Shown: positions 15,931-24,591, counted from the first letter of the stretch. The stretch: DNA of 64,000 nt from Streptomyces sp. ICBB 8177 (GCF_003144095.1 NZ_NSKH01000018.1:2323541-2387540), one strand, 5' to 3'. Translations and numbers: made by a program. Notes: generated by a model from the sequence alone, not told the origin.

Positions 15931-17451
15931 ATGTCATCCCAGGCAGAAGCTCCCCAAGCACCGCCGGGAACCCCGGACGCCGATCCGCTGCGGTGGTGGG
16001 GTCTGACCGTCATCGCCATCGCCCAGCTGATGATCGTGCTGGACGCCACCATCGTGAACATCGCCCTCCCCACCGCCCAGGCCGACCTGCACATCTCGGT
16101 GGCCAACCGGCAGTGGGTGATCACCGCCTACACCCTCGCCTTCGGCGGCCTGCTGCTGCTCGGCGGCCGCATCGGCGACCTGTTCGGGCGCAAACGGGTC
16201 TTCATCATCGGGCTGCTGGGCTTCGCGGTGGCCTCCGCGCTCGGCGGCGCCGCGCAAGGCCAGGAGATGCTCTTCGCGGCCCGCGCCCTGCAAGGCGCCC
16301 TCGGCGCGATCCTCGCCCCGGCCGCCCTGTCCCTGCTGACCACCACGTTCACCGAACCGTCGGAGCGCGGCAAGGCGTTCGGCATCTACGGCGCCATCGC
16401 CGGCGGCGGCGCGGCCGTCGGCCTGGTGCTCGGCGGGCTGCTCACCGAGTTCCTCAACTGGCGCTGGTGCCTGTTCGTCAACACCCCGATCGCCATCGTC
16501 GCGGCGCTGGGGGCGACCAGGACCCTGCGCGACAACCTGCCGCAGGCGGCCCGGGTACGGCTCGACTTCGTCGGCGTGCTGCTGGGCTGCGGCGGCCTGC
16601 TGGCCATCGTCTACGGCTGCACCGAGGCGGAGACCCACGGCTGGAGCTCGCCGCGAGTGCTGGGGCTGCTGTGCGGCGGCGGCCTGCTCCTGGTGCTCTT
16701 CGCGCTCTTCGAGGGCCGGGTGCGCAACCCGCTGCTCCCGCAGCGCATCGTGCGCGACCGCAACCGCGGCGGCTCGGCGCTCACCGTGGCCCTGGCGGTC
16801 ATCAGCCTGTTCGGCACGTTCCTGTTCCTGACCTACTACCTCCAGACGATCAAGGGCTACTCGCCGGTGATCGCGGGTGTCTCCTTCCTGCCCATGACCG
16901 CGGGCATCGTCTTCACCTCCACCCAGGTCTCCAGCAGGCTGCTGACCCGGGTCCAGGCGCGGATGCTCATCGTGCCCGGGCTGCTGCTGGTGGCGGCCGG
17001 GATGTTCCTGCTGGTCTTCCTGCGCGCCGACAGCTCCTTCGCCGCCGTCGTGCTGCCCTCGGAGATCCTCATCGGGCTCGGCATGGGGCTGGTCTTCATG
17101 CCGTCGATGAGCGTGGCCACGTCCGGAGTGCGGCCGCAGGACGCCGGCGTGGCCTCGGCGGTGGTCAACACCGCGCAGCAGGTGGGCGGTTCGATCGGCA
17201 CGGCGCTGCTCAACACCATCGCGGCCAGCGCGGCCACCGCGTACATCACCGCCCACGCGACCAGCCCGCCCGTCAGCAAGGGTCTCCAGGTCACCGGCAC
17301 CGTGCACGGCTACAACGTGGCGTCGGCCACCGCCGCCTGCATCATGCTGGCGGCCGCGATCCTCGCCGCGTTCCTGATCAACCACCACCCGGACCGCTAC
17401 GAGGCGGCGGCCCGCAGCCGCAGGGAGTCCGAGGCTCAGTCGGCGGCGTGA
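15931..17451 (+). CDS. DHA2-family (EmrB/QacA-type) MFS drug transporter, 14 TMS
   Basis: A 506-residue proton-coupled exporter. TM1 carries the family motif LDATIVNIALPTAQADL (around residues 34-50), followed by loop motif GGRIGDLFGRKR near 85 and a TM5 region rich in Gly (GAIAGGGAAVGLVLGGLLTE-like motif C), the signature of drug/proton antiporters. About 14 hydrophobic segments are visible and the C-terminus is cytoplasmic and basic. ATG 15931 is chosen because GGAAGG precedes it by 7 bases. A leader peptide and hairpin upstream suggest inducible expression. Divergent from the SEDS/PBP pair and upstream of a pentapeptide-repeat gene. Substrate unknown. Confidence 0.9.
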   Translation: MSSQAEAPQAPPGTPDADPLRWWGLTVIAIAQLMIVLDATIVNIALPTAQADLHISVANRQWVITAYTLAFGGLLLLGGRIGDLFGRKRVFIIGLLGFAVASALGGAAQGQEMLFAARALQGALGAILAPAALSLLTTTFTEPSERGKAFGIYGAIAGGGAAVGLVLGGLLTEFLNWRWCLFVNTPIAIVAALGATRTLRDNLPQAARVRLDFVGVLLGCGGLLAIVYGCTEAETHGWSSPRVLGLLCGGGLLLVLFALFEGRVRNPLLPQRIVRDRNRGGSALTVALAVISLFGTFLFLTYYLQTIKGYSPVIAGVSFLPMTAGIVFTSTQVSSRLLTRVQARMLIVPGLLLVAAGMFLLVFLRADSSFAAVVLPSEILIGLGMGLVFMPSMSVATSGVRPQDAGVASAVVNTAQQVGGSIGTALLNTIAASAATAYITAHATSPPVSKGLQVTGTVHGYNVASATAACIMLAAAILAAFLINHHPDRYEAAARSRRESEAQSAA

Positions 17452-17480
17452 GGCGGGCAGCGAGCCGGGGCACCCGGCGT

Positions 17481-17542
17481 GCGGGGGGAGGGCGCCTGCG
17501 GGGCGCCGGCGCGCGGGGGAGGGCGCCCGCGGGGGCGCCGGT
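17481..17542 (+). repeat. Imperfect tandem repeat, about 31 bp x 2, with GGCGCC hairpins
   Basis: Two copies of a unit containing GGGGGAGGGCGCC and GGCGCCGG follow the MFS stop by 30 bases. Each unit can fold as a GGCGCC hairpin, so the element may terminate transcription. The rest of the 163-base gap to the next gene holds only the -10 box at 17603. Confidence 0.5.
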
Positions 17543-17602
17543 GTGCGCCGGTCGCGCGCCGGCCCGCCATCTCGGCGTCGCGGGATTGTCAGACCCCTGT
17601 CC

Positions 17603-17608
17603 TAGGGT
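17603..17608 (+). promoter_or_regulatory. Leaderless -10 element for pentapeptide-repeat gene
   Basis: TAGGGT ends 6 bases before ATG 17615 and there is no Shine-Dalgarno, so the transcript probably begins at the start codon. No clear -35 was found at the right distance. Confidence 0.45.
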
Positions 17609-17614
17609 CGGGTC

Positions 17615-18259
17615 ATGGACAGCGAACTGGCCGACCTGCCGTACGCGGACCTGCTCCAGCCGCACACCGGCGGCCTCGACGTCGAGGGGCGCTACGACAC
17701 GCTGCACTTCGACGGCCTCACGCTGCGCGGCCGGGACGCGGCGGGCTCCACGTTCCTGGAGTGCGCGGTGACGGACTGCGTGCTGGAGGAGGGCAGCCTG
17801 CGCGGCTCCCGGCTGAACGACGTGTGGCTGCGCGGCACGCGCTTCGTCGGCACGAGCCTGGTCGAATCAGGCTGGCTGGACTCCACCGCCACCTCCTGCG
17901 TCCTCGCGGGCGTGGAGGCGCACGGCGCGTCGCTGCGCCGGACGGTCTTGCGGCGCTGCAAGTTCGACTCGGTCAACCTGCGCGGGACCACCTCGCGCGA
18001 GGTCGTCTTCGAGGAGTGCGTGCTGCGGGACGTCGACTTCGGAGGCGCCTCGCTGACCGACGTCTCCTTCCCCGGCTCGTCGCTGGAGCGCCTCCACCTG
18101 GCGAAGGCCCGGCTGACCCGCGTCGACCTGCGCGGCGCCACCACGCTGGACCTGGCCGACGGCCACGAGGCGCTGCGCGGCGCGGTGATCAGCCCCGCCC
18201 AGCTGATGGACCTGGCCCCCGCGCTCGCCGCCGCGCTGGGCATACGCGTCGAGCCGTAG
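17615..18259 (+). CDS. Pentapeptide-repeat protein
   Basis: A 214-residue protein made largely of pentapeptide repeats (about residues 30-185). Many near-repeats of A(D/N)LxX type are visible, for example LRGSRLNDVWLRGTRFVGTS and RDVDFGGASLTDVSFPGSS, with Leu or Phe at the central position of each five. Such chains fold as a right-handed quadrilateral beta helix. Some members (MfpA, Qnr) mimic DNA and protect gyrase, but most have no known role and this one lacks a diagnostic feature. A helical C-terminus (AQLMDLAPALAAALGI) may dimerise it, as in MfpA. The adjacent drug exporter makes a resistance role conceivable, not shown. Confidence 0.85.
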   Translation: MDSELADLPYADLLQPHTGGLDVEGRYDTLHFDGLTLRGRDAAGSTFLECAVTDCVLEEGSLRGSRLNDVWLRGTRFVGTSLVESGWLDSTATSCVLAGVEAHGASLRRTVLRRCKFDSVNLRGTTSREVVFEECVLRDVDFGGASLTDVSFPGSSLERLHLAKARLTRVDLRGATTLDLADGHEALRGAVISPAQLMDLAPALAAALGIRVEP

Positions 18260-18293
18260 CCTTCCCGCGGCTTGCCCCGAGCGACGGTCCGCC

Positions 18294-18671
18294 TCAGCCG
18301 TCCACCCAGTTGTGGGTGCGCACCAGGTCCATCACCCTGCGCCGCACCTGGACCACCTGGCCGGCCGTCAGCGTCGGCACGCCGTCCAGCAGCGCCTCGG
18401 TCAGCTCCTGCTGGAAGTCGCGGTACGACAGCACGTCGCACAGGATCTCTTCGTCGTCATCGCGCCGGGGCGCCAGCAGGTGCACATCGGAGGCCTTCAG
18501 CCCGCGGTCGCCGTCCTCCACCTCGAAGCCCACCCGCAGCCCCGCGCGGTAGCGGTGCTTGTCCTCGCGCAGGTCGTTGGCGTGTACGAAGACGTCCTCG
18601 CCACCGTCGTCCGGGGCGATGAACCCGTACCCCCGCACGTCGTCGAAACGCACGATCTTGCCGGTGACCAC
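18294..18671 (-). CDS. Cold-shock-domain protein with C-terminal extension
   Basis: A 125-residue protein. The N-terminal cold-shock domain shows GKIVRFDDVRGYGFIAPD (RNP1-like) and EDVFVHANDL (RNP2-like), followed by the strand FEVEDGDRGLKASDV. About 60 further residues form an acidic helical extension typical of the longer Streptomyces members. It is predicted to bind single-stranded RNA or DNA as a chaperone. The start is uncertain: four in-frame GTG codons occur at 18686, 18680, 18674 and 18671; the last is chosen because relatives begin with MVxGK. It converges with the pentapeptide-repeat gene, 34 bases apart. Confidence 0.85.
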   Translation of the reverse strand: MVTGKIVRFDDVRGYGFIAPDDGGEDVFVHANDLREDKHRYRAGLRVGFEVEDGDRGLKASDVHLLAPRRDDDEEILCDVLSYRDFQQELTEALLDGVPTLTAGQVVQVRRRVMDLVRTHNWVDG

Positions 18672-18722
18672 CACGCCCACGCCCACTCCCGCACCCTCAA
18701 CCGCCCGAGATCCGGCCCGAGC

Positions 18723-19976
18723 CTACTCCCCGCCCGTCCCGGCGGCACGAGCCCGGTGACGTCGCGCGGTGAGCCCCGCCGCCCCCCACACCACCACCGA
18801 CGCCGCCCCGAGGGCCGCACCCAGCACGCTGACCGCCGTCCAGCCGCCCTCGTCGTAGGCGACCGGGGCGAGGGAGGAGCCGATCGCGCCGCCGATGAAG
18901 TACGTCGTCATGTAGGCGGAGTTGATGCGGCTGCGCGCCTCGGGACGCAGCCGGTAGACCTGGCTCTGGTTGGTCACGTGCAGCCCCTGCACCGCGAGGT
19001 CCAGCACCACGACGCCGACCAGCAGCCCGTACAGCCGGTGCCCGCCCAGCCACAACGGCAGCCAGGACAGCGCCAGCAGCACCGAGGTCACCGTCGTCGC
19101 CGCCGCGGCGTGCCCGCGGTCCGCGATCCGCCCGGCCGCGCTCGCCGCCAGCGCGCCGGCCGCGCCCAGCAGCCCGAACAGCCCGATCGTGCCGTCCGCG
19201 TAGTGGTACGGCGCCCCCGACAGCAGGAAGGTCAGCGCGGTCCACAGCACCGAGAAGACCGCGAACGCCAGCGCGCCCAGCACCGCCCGCAGCCGCAGCA
19301 CCGGCTCCTCGCGCAGGATGCGCAACGTGGAGGCCAGCAGCGCCGGGTAGCGCAGCCCGGTCCTGGCCGGCGCGGCGGGCAGCCGGAACCACAGCGCCCC
19401 GGCGAGCAGCACCATGGCGACCGCCGCGACCACGTACACCGTGCGCCAGCCGCCGAGTTGCTCCAGGTAGCCCGCCACCGTCCTGGCCAGCAGTATCCCG
19501 AGCAGCAGCCCGCTCATCACGGTGCCGACGACCTTGCCGCGCTCGGCGTCCGTCGCCAGGTCCGCCGCGTACGGCACCAGCACCTGCGCCGTCGTCGCGC
19601 CGAGGCCGACCGCCACCGCGGCGGCCAGCAGCAGCGGCGCCGAGGGCGCGGCGGCCATCGCGGCCAGCGCGCAGGCGGTGCCGACGGCCATCACGGGCAC
19701 CAGGCGGCGGCGGTTGAGCAGGTCGCCCAGCGGCAGCAGGGTGATCAGCCCGGTCGCGTAACCGAGCTGGGTGAGGGTGACGGTCAGCGCGGCGGCCGAG
19801 TGCGAGACGCCCAGCCCGCTCGCGATGGCGTCCAGGAGGGGCTGGCTGTAGTAGAGGTTCGCCACGCAGACACCGGTGGCGACGGCGAACAGCCACACGG
19901 TGCCGTGCCCGATGCGCGGCGTCCCCACCGGATCGCCGGTCGGAACGGGGGTGGTGTGCCGTGATCGGACTGGCAT
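18723..19976 (-). CDS. DHA1-type MFS transporter, 12 TMS
   Basis: A 417-residue major facilitator. The first membrane segment includes GVCVANLYYSQPLLDAI, a signature of a bacterial MFS subgroup of putative exporters, followed by loop 2-3 with PLGDLLNRRRLVPVM. Twelve hydrophobic segments are visible in two halves joined by a basic loop near residue 200. Substrate cannot be deduced. The start ATG at 19976 has no strong ribosome binding site. It is divergent from the ABC sugar operon, and the 237-base gap between them carries both promoters. Confidence 0.85.
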   Translation of the reverse strand: MPVRSRHTTPVPTGDPVGTPRIGHGTVWLFAVATGVCVANLYYSQPLLDAIASGLGVSHSAAALTVTLTQLGYATGLITLLPLGDLLNRRRLVPVMAVGTACALAAMAAAPSAPLLLAAAVAVGLGATTAQVLVPYAADLATDAERGKVVGTVMSGLLLGILLARTVAGYLEQLGGWRTVYVVAAVAMVLLAGALWFRLPAAPARTGLRYPALLASTLRILREEPVLRLRAVLGALAFAVFSVLWTALTFLLSGAPYHYADGTIGLFGLLGAAGALAASAAGRIADRGHAAAATTVTSVLLALSWLPLWLGGHRLYGLLVGVVVLDLAVQGLHVTNQSQVYRLRPEARSRINSAYMTTYFIGGAIGSSLAPVAYDEGGWTAVSVLGAALGAASVVVWGAAGLTARRHRARAAGTGGE

Positions 19977-20132
19977 ACGACCATGCTCGTCTTGGGGCGC
20001 GGACCGTGTCCACCGCGTTTCGCCTGCTGAACCGATCCGACACAGTCAACCACTAATCAACTCAACCCAACATCGGCCGCTCGCCGCGGGGTCGGCGTGT
20101 GGCGCGGTTCGGTATCGCAATCGTCCCAAGTC

Positions 20133-20174
20133 TTGACAGGGACATCGGCATGTTGGTGACATCTGACGGGTCAC
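20133..20174 (+). promoter_or_regulatory. Candidate promoter and operator of ABC sugar operon
   Basis: TTGACA (20133-20138), an 18-base spacer and TGACAT (20157-20162) resemble a housekeeping promoter. The inverted repeat GTGAC-N9-GTCAC (20156-20174) overlaps the -10, well placed for a repressor. The ATG is 40 bases further on. Confidence 0.45.
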
Positions 20175-20213
20175 GTTCGATTGTGTTCTTTTCCAACCCC
20201 GCGGGGAGGGGCC

Positions 20214-21548
20214 ATGGATCGTTTTTCGCCCACCGGCCGAGGCACGGCCACCACGGGCGGCCCGCTGTCCCGGCGCTCGCTGCTGCGCGGCGCCGCCCTC
20301 GGCGTCGGCGCGGCCGCGTTCGCGCCGCTGGTGACCGCCTGCGGCGGCAAGGGCACGCCCACCGGCGCGGCCGCCAAGACGGTGACCTTCGGTTCGAACG
20401 CCGCCGTTCCGCAGCCCAAGGGAGCCTACGAGACGCTGTTCGCCGCCGCGGGCAAGGCGACCGGGCTGACCGTCAAGCCCAACTGGGTCGACCACAACAC
20501 GTTCCAGCAGAACATCTCCACCTACCTGCAGGGCAATCCGGACGACGTCTTCAACTGGTTCGCAGGCGAGCGCATGCAGTTCTTCGCGGGCCAGGGTCTG
20601 GTCAGCGACGTGGACGACGTGTGGTCGGCGATCGGCGCCAACTACACCGACGCGATGAAGGCGCAGAGCAAGGGCGCCGACGGGCACTACTACCTGGTGC
20701 CGTTCGACTACTACCCGTGGGCCGTCTTCTACAGCAAGAGCCTGTGGAAGTCGAAGGGGTACCAGGCACCCACCACGTGGGACCAGTACGTCGCGCTGGC
20801 CAAGAAGATGAAGGGCGACGGGCTGATACCCATCGCCTTCACCGACAAGGACGGCTGGCCCGCGATGGGCACGTTCGACTACCTCAACATGCGCATGAAC
20901 GGGTTCGACTTCCACATCGACCTGATGCGCAAGGGCGACAAGTGGAACACCCCGCAGGTCAAGGCGGTCTTCGACCAGTGGCGTGAGCTGATCCCCTACT
21001 ACTCGCCCGGCTTCCTGGGCCTGACCTGGCAGGACGGCGCGCAGCAACTCCTCAACGGCAAGGCCGGGATGATGGTCATCGGCCTCGACCAGATCGGCAC
21101 CATCTTCACCGGTGACAAGGCCGACGACCTGGCGTTCTTCCCGTTCCCCGAGGTCAATCCCACGTACGGGCAGCAGGCCGTCGAAGCGCCCATCGACGGC
21201 TTCATGGTCTCCAAGTCGCCCAAGAACAAGCCCGGCGCCACCAAGCTGCTGAAGTACCTCGGCACCGCCAAGGCCCAGCAGCTGTGGCTCGGCACCAACC
21301 CGGCCGACATCGCCACCGCCAACGGGGTCGACACCAGCAAGTACACCGCCCCGCAGAACGCCGCGGTCAAGCTGATCACCTCGGCGCGCAACCTGTCGCA
21401 GTTCATGGACCGCGACACCCGCCCCGACTTCGCCGACCCGGTGATGCTCCCGGCGATCCAGAAGTTCCTCAACGATCCCAGTGACATCGGCAGCATCCTC
21501 AGCAACGTCGACAAGCAGGCCAAGTCCATCTGGGCCAGCGGGAGTTGA
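20214..21548 (+). CDS. Extracellular solute-binding lipoprotein of sugar ABC transporter
   Basis: A 444-residue family-1 solute-binding protein. The N-terminus has a twin-arginine-like SRRSLLRG (residues 19-26), a hydrophobic stretch and the lipobox LVTAC with lipidated Cys43, so export may be via Tat with lipoprotein anchoring. The mature part shows the two-domain binding-protein pattern, including DVFNWFAGERMQFFAGQGLV and a MMVIGLDQIG strand. Start ATG 20214 has GGGGAGGGG just upstream. It is followed by two permease genes, giving a complete uptake module except for the ATPase. Sugar specificity cannot be read from sequence. Confidence 0.9.
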   Translation: MDRFSPTGRGTATTGGPLSRRSLLRGAALGVGAAAFAPLVTACGGKGTPTGAAAKTVTFGSNAAVPQPKGAYETLFAAAGKATGLTVKPNWVDHNTFQQNISTYLQGNPDDVFNWFAGERMQFFAGQGLVSDVDDVWSAIGANYTDAMKAQSKGADGHYYLVPFDYYPWAVFYSKSLWKSKGYQAPTTWDQYVALAKKMKGDGLIPIAFTDKDGWPAMGTFDYLNMRMNGFDFHIDLMRKGDKWNTPQVKAVFDQWRELIPYYSPGFLGLTWQDGAQQLLNGKAGMMVIGLDQIGTIFTGDKADDLAFFPFPEVNPTYGQQAVEAPIDGFMVSKSPKNKPGATKLLKYLGTAKAQQLWLGTNPADIATANGVDTSKYTAPQNAAVKLITSARNLSQFMDRDTRPDFADPVMLPAIQKFLNDPSDIGSILSNVDKQAKSIWASGS

Positions 21549-21553
21549 CGCGT

Positions 21554-21607
21554 GAGGCAAGGGCTCGGGCGGGCGAGGACGAGGCAGGGGCCCGGGCGGG
21601 CGAGGAC
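21554..21607 (+). repeat. 27-bp tandem duplication after binding-protein stop
   Basis: Two 27-base units (21554-21580, 21581-21607) starting GAGGCAAGGGCTCGGGCGGG differ at two positions. The first begins five bases after the binding-protein stop codon. The array fills most of the gap to the permease start. Confidence 0.7.
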
Positions 21608-21631
21608 CACGGCGAGGACGGCGAGGAAGCG

Positions 21632-22594
21632 ATGACGGGAGTGCGGGCCCCGGCGGCCATGCGAGGGCGGCCCCCGAAGGCCGCGGGCGGTGGCAGACGA
21701 GGGCGGCTGCGGCAGCTCACCGCCCGCGACCGGTTCACACTGACGCTGATGGCGGGCATACCCACGCTGATCACCGTGGCGTTCGTGTGGGTGCCCGCGG
21801 TCGCGTCGGTGGTGCTGTCGTTCTCCAGCTGGTCGGGGTACGGGGACTTCTCCACCATCCAGTGGGTGGGCCTGGAGAACTACCGGAACATCTTCACCAT
21901 CTACCCCGAGTTCCAGCCCGCCATCGAGCACAACCTCGCCTGGCTCGCGGTGTTCTTCTGCGTTCCGGCGCCGCTCGGGCTCTTCCTCGCCGTCCAGCTC
22001 GACAAGCAGATCCGCTTCTCACGGATCTACCAGAGCATCCTGTTCCTGCCGGTCGTGCTCTCGCTGGCGCTGATCGGCTTCATGACCGAGCTGATCTTCT
22101 CGCCCACCCAGGGCCTGGTCAACAACCTCACCGGGCACGCCGACCACCACGTCATCGACTGGCTCGGCGACCCCCACCTGAACATCTGGGCGGTCATGGT
22201 GATGGCGTGCTGGCGGCAGACCGGCTACGTGATGGTGCTCTTCCTGGCCGGCCTGAAAAGCGTCGACCCGTCGCAGAAGGAGGCTGCCGCGCTCGACGGC
22301 GCCGGGGGCTGGCAGACCTTCCGCCACGTGGTGTGGCCCGCGCTGCGGCCGATCAACGTGGTCGTCCTGGTCGTCACCGTCATCGAGTCGCTGCGCGCCT
22401 TCGACATCGTCTACGTCATCAACAAGGGCACCGACGGACTGGAGTTGCTGTCGGTCCTGGTCACCGACAACATCATCGGCGAGGCCAGCCGCATCGGGTT
22501 CGGCTCCGCGCTCGCCACCATCCTGCTGGTGATCTCGCTGGTGTTCATCGTGCCGTACCTGATCTCCATGTTCCGGAAGGACGAGCGCGCATGA
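21632..22594 (+). CDS. ABC sugar transporter permease, MalF-like
   Basis: A 320-residue inner-membrane permease with about six hydrophobic segments. The EAA motif for contact with the ATPase is visible as EAAALDGAGGWQTFRHVVWP near residues 220-239. ATG 21632 is chosen because a GAGGAAG ribosome binding site precedes it by a few bases; the frame extends upstream to a TTG at 21545 through a repeat region, which would add a low-complexity acidic tail. The stop overlaps the next permease gene (ATGA). It partners the MalG-like subunit. Confidence 0.9.
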   Translation: MTGVRAPAAMRGRPPKAAGGGRRGRLRQLTARDRFTLTLMAGIPTLITVAFVWVPAVASVVLSFSSWSGYGDFSTIQWVGLENYRNIFTIYPEFQPAIEHNLAWLAVFFCVPAPLGLFLAVQLDKQIRFSRIYQSILFLPVVLSLALIGFMTELIFSPTQGLVNNLTGHADHHVIDWLGDPHLNIWAVMVMACWRQTGYVMVLFLAGLKSVDPSQKEAAALDGAGGWQTFRHVVWPALRPINVVVLVVTVIESLRAFDIVYVINKGTDGLELLSVLVTDNIIGEASRIGFGSALATILLVISLVFIVPYLISMFRKDERA

Positions 22595-23514
22595 CCGCCG
22601 TCACCACCGACCGCCCGGCCCGGCCCGGCGCCGCCGACCGCCCGGCGGCCCCCCGCCGCTCCCCGAGGGCGACCCGCGCCGCGCTGCACGTCTTCCTCGT
22701 CGGCACCTGCGTGGTGTGGCTGGCCCCGCTGATCTACGCGTTCTACACCGCGCTGCGCCCGTACGCGGACACCGCCCGCCGCGGCTACGTGTCGGTGGGC
22801 GGCTCGTACGGTGTCGGCAACTTCGAGACCGCGTGGACGCAGGCCCAACTGCCGCACTACTTCTGGAACTCCGTCGTCATCACCGTGCCCGCGCTGGTGC
22901 TGACGCTGCTGCTGTCCAGCATGGTGGCGTTCGTGGTGTCCCGCTTCTCGTTCCGCATCAACATCGCGCTGCTGATGCTGTTTACCGCGGGCAATCTGCT
23001 GCCCCAACAGGCCATCATCACCCCGCTGTTCAAGATGTACCAGCTCATCCCGCTGCCCACCTGGCTGGCTGCCTCGGGCAAGCTGGACGACTCCTTCCTG
23101 GGCCTGATCCTCATCCATGTGGCGTTCCAGACCGGCTTCTGCGCCTTCGTGCTGTCCAACTACATGCGGACCATCCCCAAGGAGCTGGGCGAGGCCGCGC
23201 TGATGGACGGCGCGTCGGTGTGGCGGCAGTACCGCCAGGTGATCCTGCCGCTGTGCCGCCCGGTGCTCGCGGCGCTCGCCACGCTGGAGTTCACCTGGAT
23301 CTACAACGACTTCTTCTGGGCGACCGTGCTGATGCAGACCGGCTCCAACCGCCCGGTCACCGCCGCGCTCAACAACCTCACCGGCGAGTTCTTCGTCAAC
23401 AACAACCTGATCTCCGCGGCGGCGCTGATCGTCGCGGTTCCCACGCTGGTGGTGTTCTTCGCCCTCCAGCGCCAGTTCGTCTCGGGCCTGACGCTGGGGG
23501 CGAACAAGGGGTGA
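22591..23514 (+). CDS. ABC sugar transporter permease, MalG-like
   Basis: A 307-residue permease with six hydrophobic segments. The EAA motif reads GEAALMDGASVWRQYRQV near 200-217. A Pro/Ala-rich cytoplasmic N-terminus of about 30 residues precedes TM1. The ATG overlaps the stop of the MalF-like gene. No ATP-binding subunit follows; in Streptomyces a shared ATPase (MsiK) energises many such sugar importers, so this operon probably relies on a distant gene. No LacI- or ROK-type regulator is adjacent either. Confidence 0.9.
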   Translation: MTAVTTDRPARPGAADRPAAPRRSPRATRAALHVFLVGTCVVWLAPLIYAFYTALRPYADTARRGYVSVGGSYGVGNFETAWTQAQLPHYFWNSVVITVPALVLTLLLSSMVAFVVSRFSFRINIALLMLFTAGNLLPQQAIITPLFKMYQLIPLPTWLAASGKLDDSFLGLILIHVAFQTGFCAFVLSNYMRTIPKELGEAALMDGASVWRQYRQVILPLCRPVLAALATLEFTWIYNDFFWATVLMQTGSNRPVTAALNNLTGEFFVNNNLISAAALIVAVPTLVVFFALQRQFVSGLTLGANKG

Positions 23515-23533
23515 GGCGCGCCGGCTCGCGCGT

Positions 23534-24340
23534 TCAGCTCAGCCGGACAGCCATCTGGTCGCGCACGGCGGCGACCTCGGTGGCGTACGCGGCCAGGTCG
23601 ACGGACCCGGCGGCGCGCGGCTTCGCGAGGTTGTCGTAGACCAGGGCGATGGTCCCGTCGTCGGCCCAGACGCACAAAGGCGCCGGCCGGCCGGCGTTCG
23701 GGCCCTTGCGCGCGACGGCGACGCCGCAGGTCAGCGGGGAGCCACCGGAGGAGGGCGTGACATCGCGCGGAGCCACGGCGAAGGTCGTGCCGTCCGCGCC
23801 GACGGCCTGCGCGAACTGACGCCGGTCGAGGTCCGGCACGTAGACCTTCCCGTGGAACCCGTCGACGACGAGTGTCTCCTGCTGCGAGCCCGCAGGGGCG
23901 ACGCGGGCGTAGTAGGCGTTCGTGGCGTGCAGGTCGGCGTAGTGCAGGGGGTCGTCGCGGTGCCCGTCCAGCGCGGCGTCCGCCCTGCCCCCGTCCGTCG
24001 TCACCAGCCGGAAGTCACCGCCCAGCAGCGTCTTCGGCGTGCTGAGGGTGTATTGGGGCGGACGGGTGTAGACGTGGTGGTAGTCGCCGGCGATCTTGTA
24101 GATGGGAAACCCGACGACTGACAGGAGCAGCCCGGCCACGACGAAGACCCAGGGATTGCGCGGTTTGCGCGGGGGCTCGGGGACGGCGAAGTACGGCTGG
24201 TGGGGCGGGTAGGGGTTGTAGTTGTAGGGGACGGGGTGGCCGTCGGGTCTGGCGGCGCTGTCGTCGGCGGCTGCCGGGGCGTCGGTGGTCGCGGTGGGCG
24301 TGGGCTGCCCGGCGGGCACGTCGGGCTGAGGCGTGGACAT
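23534..24340 (-). CDS. Hypothetical membrane-anchored protein
   Basis: A 268-residue protein not assigned to a named family. A disordered Pro/Ala/Thr-rich cytoplasmic region with an NYNPYPPHQPYF tract (residues 1-60) precedes one membrane segment (about 64-83, WVFVVAGLLLSVVGFPIYKI), and the remaining 185 residues are predicted outside the membrane. The outer domain contains one Cys pair (LTCGVAVAR and PLCVWADDG) and looks like a compact beta-rich domain. It converges with the permease gene; the upstream gap contains nested palindromes. Function unknown. Confidence 0.75.
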   Translation of the reverse strand: MSTPQPDVPAGQPTPTATTDAPAAADDSAARPDGHPVPYNYNPYPPHQPYFAVPEPPRKPRNPWVFVVAGLLLSVVGFPIYKIAGDYHHVYTRPPQYTLSTPKTLLGGDFRLVTTDGGRADAALDGHRDDPLHYADLHATNAYYARVAPAGSQQETLVVDGFHGKVYVPDLDRRQFAQAVGADGTTFAVAPRDVTPSSGGSPLTCGVAVARKGPNAGRPAPLCVWADDGTIALVYDNLAKPRAAGSVDLAAYATEVAAVRDQMAVRLS

Positions 24341-24414
24341 GCTGGAGTCGGTCCCCCCTGCTGGTGGCGCGGCATGGCGTGCGGCAACGGAACCCCCCGG
24401 CGCGACGCCATGTC

Positions 24415-24456
24415 ATGTACGCGTTGTGATGAGGCGTACATCATGCCGTACGCCTC
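24415..24456. promoter_or_regulatory. Nested palindromes built from GTACGC half-sites
   Basis: Two overlapping perfect inverted repeats share a central half-site: ATGTACGC (24415-24422) with GCGTACAT (24434-24441), and GAGGCGTAC (24431-24439) with GTACGCCTC (24448-24456). They lie 75-116 bases upstream of the hypothetical membrane-protein start, in an otherwise empty 251-base gap. This is a strong candidate for a multi-site operator. Confidence 0.5.
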
Positions 24457-24591
24457 GATCGCGCGACATGGGGGAACGCCGGGCTCACGCCGGCCTGTGG
24501 GTCTTCCCGGAGTGTGGAAGCCCGCGCGTGCGGCAGGCATGAGGGGTGAGCGACGACGAACAGCCTTGGGCGTCCTGTCCGATGGGGTCGG

